From Closterium sp. Naga37s-1 (taxonomy: Eukaryota; Streptophyta; Zygnematophyceae; Desmidiales; Closteriaceae), in the NCBI GenBank assembly GCA_947471745.1, contig CANJKZ010000269.1, positions 661,001 to 725,000 of the forward strand: a DNA stretch of 64,000 nucleotides, given 5' to 3'. The notes beneath the pieces were generated by a model. It saw nothing but the letters and a program-made list of their open reading frames with translations, did no database searches and was not told where the DNA came from. Of this stretch, positions 42,671-53,372 are shown one piece after another. Numbering within the stretch: the stretch's first letter is position 1; each line of letters starts with the position of its first letter. The translations under genes were made by a program, and so were the position numbers.

Positions 42671-45521
42671 GAGGATGGTTCCCGGGAAGAATGTAGGTTC
42701 GCGTGGCTCGGGGGGCAGGCCCGTAGACGGAGCGTCGCGGGGTTGACGGCTCGTTCCCCCAGTCGATGGTGTCCCAAGGGTCACTTCCTGGCGGGATGTC
42801 AGGTGGGGGCAGTGCGGGTGCAGGGCGACGCGGAGGACGACCAAGAGGGACAACAGGAGGTTCGGCCTCAATGGCCTCCTCAATTGCTTCTTCTTCCCCC
42901 CTTTGGTCCTCGCGGAAGGCTCCCCAACCGCTCGTCTCGCCGCCAGACGCGACGCCCCAACCGCCAGTGTTGCCGCCGGTGTCTGCTCCCCATCCGCCAG
43001 TTGCGGCTCCCCATCTGCCGGCATCGCCACCAGTGTCGCTTGTGCCCCATCCGCCAGTGCTTCCCCACCCCCCTTCATTGGAGGCGCTCTCTTCGTCGCC
43101 CCATCCGCTCCAGGCGAATGTTCCGCATGACTCCGCAAGGCTCCGTTGGCGAAGTTCTTCTGCTTCGCGTCGCGCCAGTTTCTCTTCTTGTGCGACGATG
43201 AGCTTCTTCGTAGAGTCGCGCTGATGAGAATAGATCTCCATGAATTTCTCCTGCGTGTAGGGTCGCGGATTTCCGTTCGCGTCGAAGGTCCCGACGCCAA
43301 CGCCGCGCAGCATTCCGTGAAGATGCTGAGATGCAGGTCCTGGGAGAGGGGCGTCCTCCGATCCGAAAACTCTGCGTGTGGCTGTCTCGAGTTCCAGGTG
43401 AGACAGCCCTTCTTCAGGCAGTGCTTCCCGCTCTGCTTCGGCGATGGCGGCAAGGCCACGGCCGGCGAACGCGCTCGTCGAGGCTGTGGGCGTATGACAA
43501 TCTCTGCAGATGCCGTCGGGGTCGGGATCATGTAGTCCCGTCTCGCGTGGGTGTGGGTGATGAGGCACCCATGGGCGCCCGTCAGGATGTTTCCAATCAC
43601 GGCGGTGGATATGTTCGAAGCGCAGAGGCACGAGATCGATCAGTTCCTGCGAGTCGCCGCTGTAGTCGGGAATGCTGAAATCAAGAACGTAGACTCCGTT
43701 CTTGGCGCGGGCTCGTCCGATCTGCTTTCTCATCTTGTTCGGCATCGTGAAATGAAGCAGGATGTCGCGCGTCTCGGGGTCGGTGCTGAGAACAACTCCG
43801 CAGTCCATGAGTTGCGCCGCCGAGAGAAGATTGAAGCTCAGGTTCTGCACGATCAGCACGTCGTTCAGCGTGATGTGCGTTCTGCTTCCACGTGCCTTGA
43901 GCACAACGATGCCTTGCGCACTTGCGCGCAGGCGCGTGTTGTTCGCCACGGTGACGTAGGTGACGGTAGCTGTGGCGACGGCGTTGGATATGTAACGCTC
44001 GAAGCCCACCATGTGCTGCCCACAGCAGCTATCCAGGTACCACGTGTTGTAGCGCCTGTTGTCGTTACGCGCGAGCAGCGCCGGTCGCGGGGTAACGATG
44101 TGCGGAGTGTCAACTTTCAGGAACTGTTCGCGCGCGATCCATTCGATCGGTGCCGGCCGCATGTCAGGTACATGCGGGGGGCTCTCAAGCAGCGGGACTG
44201 GGAGGTTCAAGTCGTGGCGCGTGCTGAACGGGTTGTTGTTCGAGAACGCTCCGATTGGGTCATGCGCCGGCTCAGGTGATGGTGAGCGCGCGCGCGGGCG
44301 ACGTGATCCGCTTGTCATGGTCATGTTTCCTATGACATTGCGGACGGGGGCAGTCTGTGACGGCTGCTGCTGCTGGTGCTGAACCATTGGGTTCAGGTTG
44401 CGCGATGGGGGTTGATTCCCCTGGGCGGGACGCGGATCGTTCCGTGCGTCTTGTCGGCCGGACCAGTTGCTCGGATTGGTCTGGCGAGGGCGAGATCGGT
44501 ACTTGCATCGATCTGCCAAGTGCCCGAAGTTTCTGCAGATCTTGCAGTAAAGGCGCCGCGGTCGTCGCTCCTCTGCGTTGTCGGCGTAGAAGGCGAGGCG
44601 TTCCCTATCTCGTCGCGGCGCTGGTCGCTGCTGGTCCATATCCCTTTGTTCGACGAGAAGGGCGGCGCAAAGGGCGGCCTCCGAGATGACCCCCTGCTAT
44701 CGGAGAAGCGCCTTGCAGGGCCGCCACTCTGGGCCGAGCCCTTGAAGCACGATGTTCACGAAGATCTCCTCAGAGATCGTGCTCCCCAATTTCGCGATTT
44801 GATCGCGTAAGCTCCGACAGCGATTCAGGTAACTGTTGGCCTTCTCTCCTGGTGCCATTTTGGTCTCCAGTAGTTGCTGGAGCAGGCGGCTCGACGACAC
44901 CGAGTCCTTTGGTTGATACACACCATTCAGGTGGCGCCAGGCGTTGAGGGCTGGAGCAGGCGAGGTTTTGTATGAGCGAATGCTCAATTGCTCCGTCGGC
45001 GACATATTTCGCAGAAGGACCCCGTACGCCATCAGGGACTCGTTGTAGTACTTGGTTCGTGCGTTGTCAGTGTCCTCCGCAGGTCCCGAGTAGCTCCCGT
45101 CAAAGTAGTGAAAAATCTGTGCGTTTTGCTGCAGCAGCTTCAGCTCGAAGCTCCAGGTATAGAAGTCTCTGTCGTCAAAGCACACACTTGTCTTTATTTT
45201 TTATATGCTCAAAAACCTTGATTGCGCAGAGAGAATTGCTTCATCGCTGGGACAGGGAGTCTTGGGTGTTGAGCCATTAGTATCGAGGGAGAAGGTGTGC
45301 GAGGCGGAGTTCTGGCCGTTCGAGGCCGGTTGAGTGGGTTGAGAGGATGTTCCCGCGTCGCCATTCCGCAATGTTTGGAGCCCTTGCTCCAGACTTGTGA
45401 GTCGCTGAAGCAGTTGTGCGAGAACGGCGGAAGGGATCGTCGTCGTTTCCTCGCTTGTCGCAACCGGATTGGACTGCGCTTCAGCCGTCAGATTCGTCTG
45501 ACCTCCAGATCCTCCGGCCAT
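42639..45521 (-). pseudogene. Element X Gag and protease
   Basis: Gag begins at ATG 45521 (MAGGSGGQTN; the open frame upstream has no ATG). An in-frame stop follows FLSI at about 45201, the frame resumes with DDRDFYTWSFELKLLQQ, and a second stop follows PCKALLR at 44697. The third stretch (42639-44639) has the zinc knuckle CKICRNFGHLADRC, the protease motif LDSCCGQHM (about 44025), and a Trp/Gly-rich repeat (WGSTGGWGTSDTGG and variants, about 42950-43070). A frameshift near 42650 leads to integrase. Two stops and one frameshift show that this copy is dead. Confidence 0.9.
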
Positions 45522-45602
45522 TCTTACACGTGAGCGTGTGCCGGACGCCACTTTCCGTTCGCCGAGAGTTTCGGAGGTGGCAGTGCGAAGGATTCCTGAG
45601 TC

Positions 45603-45614
45603 GCTCTCATACCA
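45603..45614 (-). promoter_or_regulatory. Primer-binding site of element X
   Basis: Sense TGGTATGAGAGC abuts the 5' LTR; one mismatch from the initiator tRNA-Met complement, the same base as in F and G. Confidence 0.85.
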
Positions 45615-45668
45615 TGCTGCGATCAGAGAATGATCGAACTCAGGATCACCTCAGGAAGGTTCGCACAC

Positions 45669-46281
45669 CAGGCCCCACGATATCAGGGTAAAACATCCTG
45701 ATTACCCTGATTTCAGGATGTTGTGGGGGGTTCTCCCTGAAAGTTCAGGATAATGCTAGTTTTAACCCTGTGACTTCAGGAAAAATGTATTTTTATGCCC
45801 TGAACTTTCAGTAAGGCCGTTTTTTTTTCCCCTGAAACAACAGGATGGATATCGAGCGATGCCCTGACGCGAATACCGAAGGGGAGGGAAGGGGGAAGGG
45901 GATGAGGAGGTAGGGGGGGTGGATGGGGGGTGGGGGGGGTGCGTTTTCCGCCTTCGAGGATTTTCCCTGGCCACTTTAATGGCCAAACACATCTCTGGAC
46001 ATCATGCACGCACGGTCGTGAGGTGGCAGGTCAAGGCACGAGACGACCTGCACATCTCGTTCCTTCTCCTCTATGGTAGATTTTGTTTTACATGTGCAAT
46101 CACCAATACCAATCAGGGTTATAAAAAGACATTGACCTGACGTGACAGTATAAATTTCAGCTGGTGTCCTGAAAATTCAGGATGCCCATGAGTTTTTGCC
46201 CTGGAAAATCAGGGTATTTTGAGACCTTTTTTAAATCTGCCCTGAGGGCTCAGGATGCCTAAAATCCTAGCATAGGCCCTG
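45669..46281. mobile_element. hAT-like non-autonomous element 1
   Basis: The 613-bp element begins CAGGCCCCACGATATCAGGG and ends GCATAGGCCCTG, with a perfect 8-bp target duplication TCGCACAC (45661-45668, 46282-46289). Short inverted termini starting CAGG and 8-bp duplications are marks of the hAT superfamily. Both subterminal regions are packed with CCTGA and TCAGG half-sites a few bases apart, often as palindromes. The centre is a G-rich run and unique sequence. There is no transposase frame, so it depends on an element elsewhere. Confidence 0.88.
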
Positions 46282-46420
46282 TCGCACACTACTGATTTAG
46301 CGGTGGTGGGCCCTTGACCTCAATAGCAGAGTGAATGTAAATGCTTGAGATGATGATAACATGCAAGTACAGCACTATAAATAAGATTACAAGGGAATAC
46401 CAAACGACCTAGCTAGACAT

Positions 46421-47598
46421 CAGTGCCCTAGATATCAGACTTTTTAGTCTGATTCAGAGTCCGTTCAGACTTTTTTTTGGTACCTGGTCTGAACTGTAAG
46501 AATTTTTTTATGTACCTTCTCTGATTTTTCAGAGTTTTTTTTTGTATTGGCTGAAAGTTCAGACAATTTCTATGGGTGTAGGCTGAGCCTCAGCCTTGTT
46601 TCGGGGGTGCACTCTGAAACGCGCACTGCAGGGGTTTCCGCCAGCCTGGCGGCGTGTTGCACTAACACCACGGGCGGGAAACGAAAAAAATTCCGAGCGC
46701 GGCACCGCACAGCAGGCCCCACGATATCAGGGCAAAACATCCTGATTACCCTGAATTCAGGATGCATATTTGATTTTGCCCTGTCATTTCAGAATAATGT
46801 CATTTTTTACCCTGAGCGCTCAGGATGTTTTTATATGAAATGCCCTGGAAAATCAGGATGGTTGTGGTGTACTTCCCTGTAGCGTCAGGATGAATGTCGA
46901 GCCTTGCCCTTACGTGTTTTTTTTTTCGGGGGGGAGGAGGGGGGGGGGGGGGGGGGTTACCGTTTCCCGGGAATTTCTTCCCCGTAAAAATTTCCGCTGC
47001 GGATTGCATTCCCCGTGCATTTGTCCCGCCTTCGCGATCCCCTTGCACTTTCGACCCTGCGCAACGCAACAACCAAACCCATCAGACGGGGAAAACACGG
47101 TACCCTCCCATCTCGCCATCTCGTCAAGTGCCATGCATGCACTAGGTGTGGTCTGGTATGGTGTGTGTTAAGTTCTGTTCTGAACCCAGAACTCAGGTTT
47201 TTTTGCCCTGACAGGTCAGGATTGATTTCTGCAGAAGCCCTGAACATACAGAATGGTTTTGAAAATATGCCCTGACAAATCAGGGCATTTTTTTAGATTC
47301 TAGAAAAGTGCCCTGAGGCCTCAGGGTGCCCCAAATGCTAGCACGGGCCCTGCCGCACAGTCGCGTTGGTATATCGCGTTAAAATCTGAGTCAGATAGTT
47401 GAAATGTTTCTTTGGTGAAGTATAACAGTGAGCTGAGCAGCAGCCTTCAATTTGAGTGTAACTCTGAACTTTCAGCCTAACGAAACAAGTGTTGTCTAAA
47501 TTTCCAGACTCGAAATTGGATGCAACTCTTACTGACAGAGTTTAGAGAAGGGTGCACTCTGACCCATCAGAGTGTCCCAAAACGAATCTAGGGGCCTG
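46421..47598. mobile_element. hAT-like non-autonomous element 2, host of element 3
   Basis: The ends are CAGTGCCCTAGAT and, inverted, CAGGCCCCTAGAT (11 of 13 match). The flanks CTAGACAT (46413-46420) and CTAGCCAT (47599-47606) are an 8-bp duplication with one change. Without element 3 it is about 530 bp. It resembles elements 1 and 3 in plan, but its subterminal half-sites read TCTGA and TCAGA instead of CCTGA and TCAGG. No coding capacity is visible. Confidence 0.85.
46713..47352. mobile_element. hAT-like non-autonomous element 3, nested in element 2
   Basis: This 640-bp element is the same family as element 1: it begins with the same 20 bases apart from AGGGC, and ends GCACGGGCCCTG. The perfect 8-bp duplication CCGCACAG (46705-46712, 47353-47360) proves insertion into element 2. 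CCTGA and TCAGG half-sites again fill both subterminal regions. The centre has a long G run (46927-46965). Confidence 0.92.
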
Positions 47599-47623
47599 CT
47601 AGCCATGTACTCTAAGGGGTACA

Positions 47624-48069
47624 TGTTGGGCTGAGAAAAGCCCTTAGGATCTTTGCAGGAGTGAACTCTAGGTAGGACTTGTTGTAATTAGCGGAAGCTT
47701 AATGAGGAGTACTTGAACCACCTTGCGCTAGTATGTGAGGGCAAAGTAGATTGATTAAAGCAAAGAGATACAAGATTATATAAGAGTACAAGGAATACGA
47801 AGAGACACGGTTGTAACTACTTTACTGTTGCTGTTGCGGTTCGATACAGTGACGACTCGGGCAACTGCTCTGTAGCGAGTCAGTTGTGTGTCCTTGCTGT
47901 CGCGCTGTATTTGTCAGGTCAAAGGTTGCTGACCTTTGACTTTCGCGTAACCTCCAGCGGTTACTTCAACCTCCGAGGGTTGACTCGCTGGTGCCTCGAT
48001 ATGCTTTGCTTCGCTTGTGTCTTGGTGTTTCGACACGACAGAGGCGCTTAAGACTGATTGTTTCCAACA
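47624..48069 (-). repeat. 3' LTR of element F
   Basis: 446 bp, TGTTGGGCTGAG to TTCCAACA. The gag-pol stop codon lies 21 bp inside it. Confidence 0.95.
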
Positions 48070-51000
48070 CTCCCCTTCGCTTCTGGAGTGTCGCTGCTGG
48101 TGACGTGGCTCTGTCCAGTCAGCAGCATGCAGTACTCAAACTTCTGCTTCCCGAGCTTCTTGGTCAAGTAGTCAGCTACCATCTCGGTCGTGGGGCAGTA
48201 TGACAGTTCGAGTCTCCCCTTCTCGATCTCGTCCTTCACGAAGAAGTATCGCAGGGCGATGTGTTTCGTCATGTTCGCGAAGCCGTTCTTGTTGGCAATG
48301 CGAATTGCCGACTGGTTGTCGCAGAACAGAGTGAAGCTCGGTAACTGAGCCAGCTTCGCTTCTTCCAGCAGTTTGCGAAGGTAAAGTCCTTCCTTGGTGG
48401 CTGAGCAGAGTGCAATATATTCTGCTTCAGCTGACGAGAGGGCGATTAATTCCTGCTTGCTCGACTGCCAAGAGATAGGTCCGATAGGTTCGAGGCGGTA
48501 GATGTAGCCAGTGCGAGAACGCCTGTTGTCGGAATCGCCAGCGTGATCGGCGTCGACGTAGCCGATTAACTTAGGTGTTGTAGTCTCGTTCTTGTGATAA
48601 GTCAGGCCAATCGTCGGAGTGCTGACGAGGCAGTGAAGAGCGCGGTTGAGCTCCGCCATGTGATCCGCTTCAGGTTTCTTGAGATAGGTAGCGAGCTGAC
48701 TTGCAGAGTACGACAGATCCGGACGGCAGGTGACGGCTGCGAAGAGAAGGCAGCCCAGCTTTCTCTGGTAATCGCGTATACCGGCGGGCTTTAGTAGAGT
48801 AGTTCCTTCCTTGTTGTTTCCTGCCGCGTAGCGATATGGCGTGGAGATGGTGGTCGGCGTGAGAGCGAAGCGTTTAGCGATGGTGTCGGCGTACTTCGTG
48901 GCGCTGAGGTAGATTGCGTCTTCTTCTTCCTGAATGTTGAGGCCGAGGTATTGCGTGACGGTGGATGAGACTGTGAGCGTGAGGTCTTGCTGCAGCTCCC
49001 CTTCGAACCAGGTGGTGAACCCGTCGGTTGAGCCGATGTAGAGTAAATCGTCTACGTAGACGATCAGCAGGATGTAGTCAGTGCCCTTGGTGAGCCGGTA
49101 CATGCCTTGGTCGTGAGGTAGCTGGCGGAATCCGATGCGAATGAGTCGGGCGTGGAGATACTGCTGCCACAGTCTCGGGGCTTGTTTGATGCCATAGAGT
49201 GACTTCAACAGCTGACAGACTTGGTTAGGTTCTCCGTTGGACCCGTGCGGTAGCTCGACGAAGATTTCTGCGTCAACAGGTGCGTAGAGAAATGCGTTGG
49301 CGACGTCGATTTGCCGCAGCTTCTTCTTCTTCATGGCGGCGATGGCGAGGAGAATTCGCAGCGAGGTGTGTCGGCTGACTGGCGCAAATGTTTCGGTGAA
49401 GTCGCGTCCGTGTTCTTGGTCGAAGCCGCGTACGACCCAGCGTGCTTTAAACTTGTCGATGGTGCCATCTGCCTTTGTCTTCACACGGAAGACCCATTTC
49501 CCGGTGAGTACTGTCTTGTTTCGTGCGACGCCGATGGGAACAACTTTCCAGGTGTTCCGTTCTTCCAGTGCTTTCAGCTCCTTGTCCATGGCTTCGCGCC
49601 ATTTTTCCTTATGCTCCCCCCCCAGAGCCTGTTGAACTGTAGCAGGCTCCTTAGGAATGGGTGCGCCGTGAACCGCGGTGACGAGGCCAAGGATTTGAAG
49701 GCCACTCTGTGTGTAGCGGGGAAGTGTTATGTCCTCGGGATAAACTGCTTCGTCTCCCGCTTCTGGTGTTGGGTTGAAATCTGGTCCTACGCGTTCTGCT
49801 TCGTCGGTGTTGACTTGTGCAGGTGTAACGTAACCATTGTCGGCGAAGTGATAGTACACTTCGGCGTTGATGCTGTCGCGTGGATTTTCGTCGTCCATCG
49901 GAACATCAACCGAGCAGTAGGGGAGAGGTCCGGCTTCCTCCGAGGCTCCTTCCACGTTTTGCTCGTCCAGGTCAGCTTCGTCTTCTGCCGAAGCGAAGGC
50001 TCGGTCCCCGCGAAATCCACCTGTGACATCTCGTGAGGTCTCCAAGTTGTACAGGTACGACGAAAGAGTGAGTCGTTCGTAGAAAATGACGTCACGTGCT
50101 GCCACTGTTTCCTTTGAGTGGACGTCAAAAATCTTCCACGCGTTGTAGTGCTTTTCGATGCCCAGATGTAGTCCCCACTGTGCCCGTTGTGAGAAACGGC
50201 CGGCGCGTGCAGATGGAGGTCGGTACTGTACCATGCAGCCGAAATTTCGTAACATTTTGGTGCTGCCCTGTTTTCCTGTCCACAGCAGATGCGGTGATGC
50301 GTTGTTCGGGAGCGATGATGACGAGAGCAAGTTGTGCAGCATGACGGCGTGGTCCATTGCTTCGGGCCACTGGTGGTTGGGTAGCCGCATGCCACGTAGC
50401 AGCTTGCGCATGGTGTTTTGAAGGGTCCTGTTCATTCGTTCTGCTACACCCTGCTGTTGATGTGCGTAGGGTAGAGAGATGAGCCGCTTGATTCCTCGTT
50501 CCGCCAGGTAGTCCTTGAACTGCTGGGACGTGTATTCTCCTGCTCCATCTGATTGGAAGCTCTTTAGTTTTACGCCTGATTCTCGTTCTGCTACTGGAAG
50601 CCATGCGACGAAAGCTTGGAAGGCCATGTCGCGGCTTATAAGGTTGAGATGCCAGACATAGCGCGTGGCGGCGTCGATGAACGTGATGGTGTAGTTGTAT
50701 GCTTCTTGTCCAGGTTCGCGATTATACAGGATGTCGCTGTATACTTTCTCGAGTGGTGCGTAAGCGGGTGCGCTCGAGTTGTGGTGAGAGACGAAGGGCT
50801 GATGCGGTAAGTCAGCTTCTGGACAGGTGAAGCAAGTTCCTCTCATGCGTCGAAGTTCTCTGCCGTCGGGTAAGAGAAGTGAATCTTTGTCAAGAACGCC
50901 TGCTCGTATCGTGTTGTTTATCGTCGTGTTGCTTGGATGTCCCAGTCGCTTGTGCCAGAGATCTTCGTCAGCGCGATGTCCGGGTGAGCGTCGGTATTCG

Positions 51001-52950
51001 TCGGAGTTGGAGTAGAAGCTGGCGGTGAAGTTTGCGCTTCGATGTACTTCGCGAGGTGTTGGATTCAGTTGCTGTGCAGGAGTTGGTGGGGTGTCGTCGT
51101 TGATTGGGGCTGGTGCAGTTGAAGAACCCGCGATTGGTGCCGATGTTGTCTCTGCTGCTGCCGTTGTTGTCTCTGCTGCTGCCGATGTTGTCTCTGCTGC
51201 TGCCGTTGTTGTCTCTGCTGCTACCGATGTTGTCTCTGCTGCTGCCGTTGTTGTCTCTGCTGCTGCCGATGTTGTCTCTGCTGCTGCCGTTGTTGTCTCT
51301 GCTGCTGCCGAATGTTGAATCGTTGCTAACGCTCTTGTTCGTTCTGCTTCAGGAATGGTGTGCGAATACCAGAAACCTCCGGGGCTGAAGTCTGGATCGA
51401 GATCTGGTGGGTGCGTCCAGGAGGTGAAGGTGACGATTCCATCGCTGTCAGCGGTGCCGAGGTCTGGAACGAAGTCGAGGACGAACACGTTGTTCTTCAG
51501 TACTGCCTTGCCGATGTAGAGGCCACCCTTCCCGTGGTACAGCTTGAACTCCTGTGTTGTGCTGTCTGCTTCGAGGTGGATTCCTTTCGCCATCAATTGA
51601 CTGACGCTCAGTAAGTTGTATCCGAGCCCTTCTGCTATTAAAACCTTGGACATCTGTAGTATGACGTTTGTTTCTCGTGACTGAAGTTGCACTACGCCTT
51701 GTCGTCGTGTGCGCAGGTTCTGGTTGTTGGCAACGGTGATAACGACGTCTCGTTGGAGTTGGTGTTCGCGTTGAACGAAGCGACCCGAGGAGCACATATG
51801 TTGTCCGCAGCAGCTGTCCAAGAACCAGGTGTCCTTCCCGGATGGCTCATTTTGGGCGATAGCTGCGTACGTTGGATTCAGTTCCAGTGTCTCGCGGCGC
51901 GGCGTCCTTTCGTCAAGAAGTCCTTCGGGTGAGTATGTTGGTGGTGATCCGGTGATACAAGAGTCGGAGAGTCTCGCCATGCAGCTGATGATGTTTCTTG
52001 CTCCTTGTGCAGGTTGTCCCGTTGATGTCGTTTGGACTTGAGCGGTGGAGTTCGCCTGTGTTGAGGCGACTTGACTGCTTGAAGGTCGAAGCTGTCGCTG
52101 TGGCGGTGTTGACTGTTGTCGAGTCGGGCAGTGTGTGCGCGGATGTCCTGACGTCTTGCAGAGATGACAAAAAGGAGGTACAGGTTTTGGTTGATGCCGG
52201 TTGTTGTTGTTGTTGTACCGCCGTTGAGTGTGAAACGCGAATTCTGGTACTGATGTTTTCTTCTTGTGCCGTTCTTCTTGCAGGTCCATGTCTTGCTGCT
52301 CGGCGTGAATTTCGGCGCAAAGTGCTGCTTCGGAGATCTTCCCGTGAGCTCGGAGTATGGCGCGAGTGGACCGCCAATGAGGACCAAGTCCAGTGATGAC
52401 AACTGTGACGAAGGCTTCTTCAGATATCGACCCTCCGCATCGAAGGAGTTTGTCGCGCAATTCACGACAGCGACTGATATACGCCATTCCTTTTTCGCCT
52501 GGTTTCATCTCGACTGTTGTCAGTTGCGCCATCAACCGACTCTGATTTACGCTGTCTGTTGCTTGATACAGGCTCTTCAAGTGGCTGTATGCGAGTTCGG
52601 CGGAGTTGCCGTATCCCCGGTAAGACCGTATGTTCTGCTGCTGATTCGGAGTGATGTTCCTCAGTAGAACCGTGTACGCCATCATTGACTGATAGGTGTG
52701 CTGCTGCTTGTCGTATTGTGTGCCATTTGTTGGATATGGCAGGGATCCGTCGAAGAAGCCGAGAATCTGCGCGCCTTCCATCATTAATTCGAACTCGAAC
52801 GACCAGGTAAAGAAGTCCTTTCCGTCGAAAGGTCTTGACGTCAGCAGTTTTAAGACGTGTGCGAACTGCGACTGAACTTGAAGTGCGTCCAGTGTCTTTT
52901 CTTGTCCAGGTGCAGGTTGCGGTTGTGGCATGAAGCTGACGGAGCCGCGC
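48048..52950 (-). CDS. Element F Gag-Pol polyprotein, main part
   Basis: The frame is uninterrupted for over 1630 codons. In order: capsid (FDGKDFFTWSFEFELMMEGAQ, YTVLLRNITPNQQQNIRSY), zinc knuckle CHLCKTSGHPRTHC near residue 255, protease LDSCCGQHM near 375, an Ala-Glu-Thr repeat (about 51146-51307, 21-bp units), GAG-pre-integrase HKRLGHPSN, integrase (FIDAATRYVWHL, FQSDGAGEYTSQQF, QQQGVAERMNRT), reverse transcriptase (FKARWVVRGFDQEHGRDF, LYGIKQAPRLWQQYL, VYVDDLLYIG) and RNase H (SSAEAEYIALCSATKEGLYL, CDNQSAIRIANK). All catalytic blocks look complete. The N-terminal segment continues at 59967-60356 beyond H, in the same frame. Confidence 0.93.
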
Positions 52951-52955
52951 TGGGG
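52951..52955. other. Target duplication of element H (left copy)
   Basis: TGGGG here and at 59962-59966. Together they mark where H split the gag gene of F. Confidence 0.9.
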
Positions 52956-53093
52956 TGTTAGAATGTAGAACTGAACGAGAATGTGTGAAACTAGGCAGCA
53001 GGGTGATACAAGTAGGAAACCCTAGCAATGTTGTACCCCCTAAGGCTAAACCCACTATAGCCTACACAATATGAACATGTATAATGTTTGACA
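52956..53093 (-). repeat. 3' LTR of element H
   Basis: 138 bp, TGTTAGAATGTAG to TTTGACA. Bases 53094-53372 are 3' untranslated sequence with the purine tract. Confidence 0.95.
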
Positions 53094-53372
53094 CACCCCC
53101 ATAGGCTAAGTGGGAGACAACCAGATGGTCACAAGACCAGTCAAAGCAAAGCAAAGCAAGCTCAGGGTGGATCTCAAGGAAACCACACAAATTCCGAGCA
53201 CAAGCAAGTGGTCACAAGACCAGTTCACATGCAGTTTGATAATATAACAAGAGGTACAGTGATCACAACCTAACAAGAGTAAACATGCAGGTATATATAT
53301 ATAGAGATCACAGTACAAGCAGAGTCAAGAAGTGAGCAAGTGAGGGAGAGTAGGCACAAGGCCTAGAACAGT

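Noticed and set aside
46883-47275. Small frames inside the hAT-like elements
   Set aside because: They are short, overlap on both strands, and include homopolymer runs. None resembles a hAT transposase.
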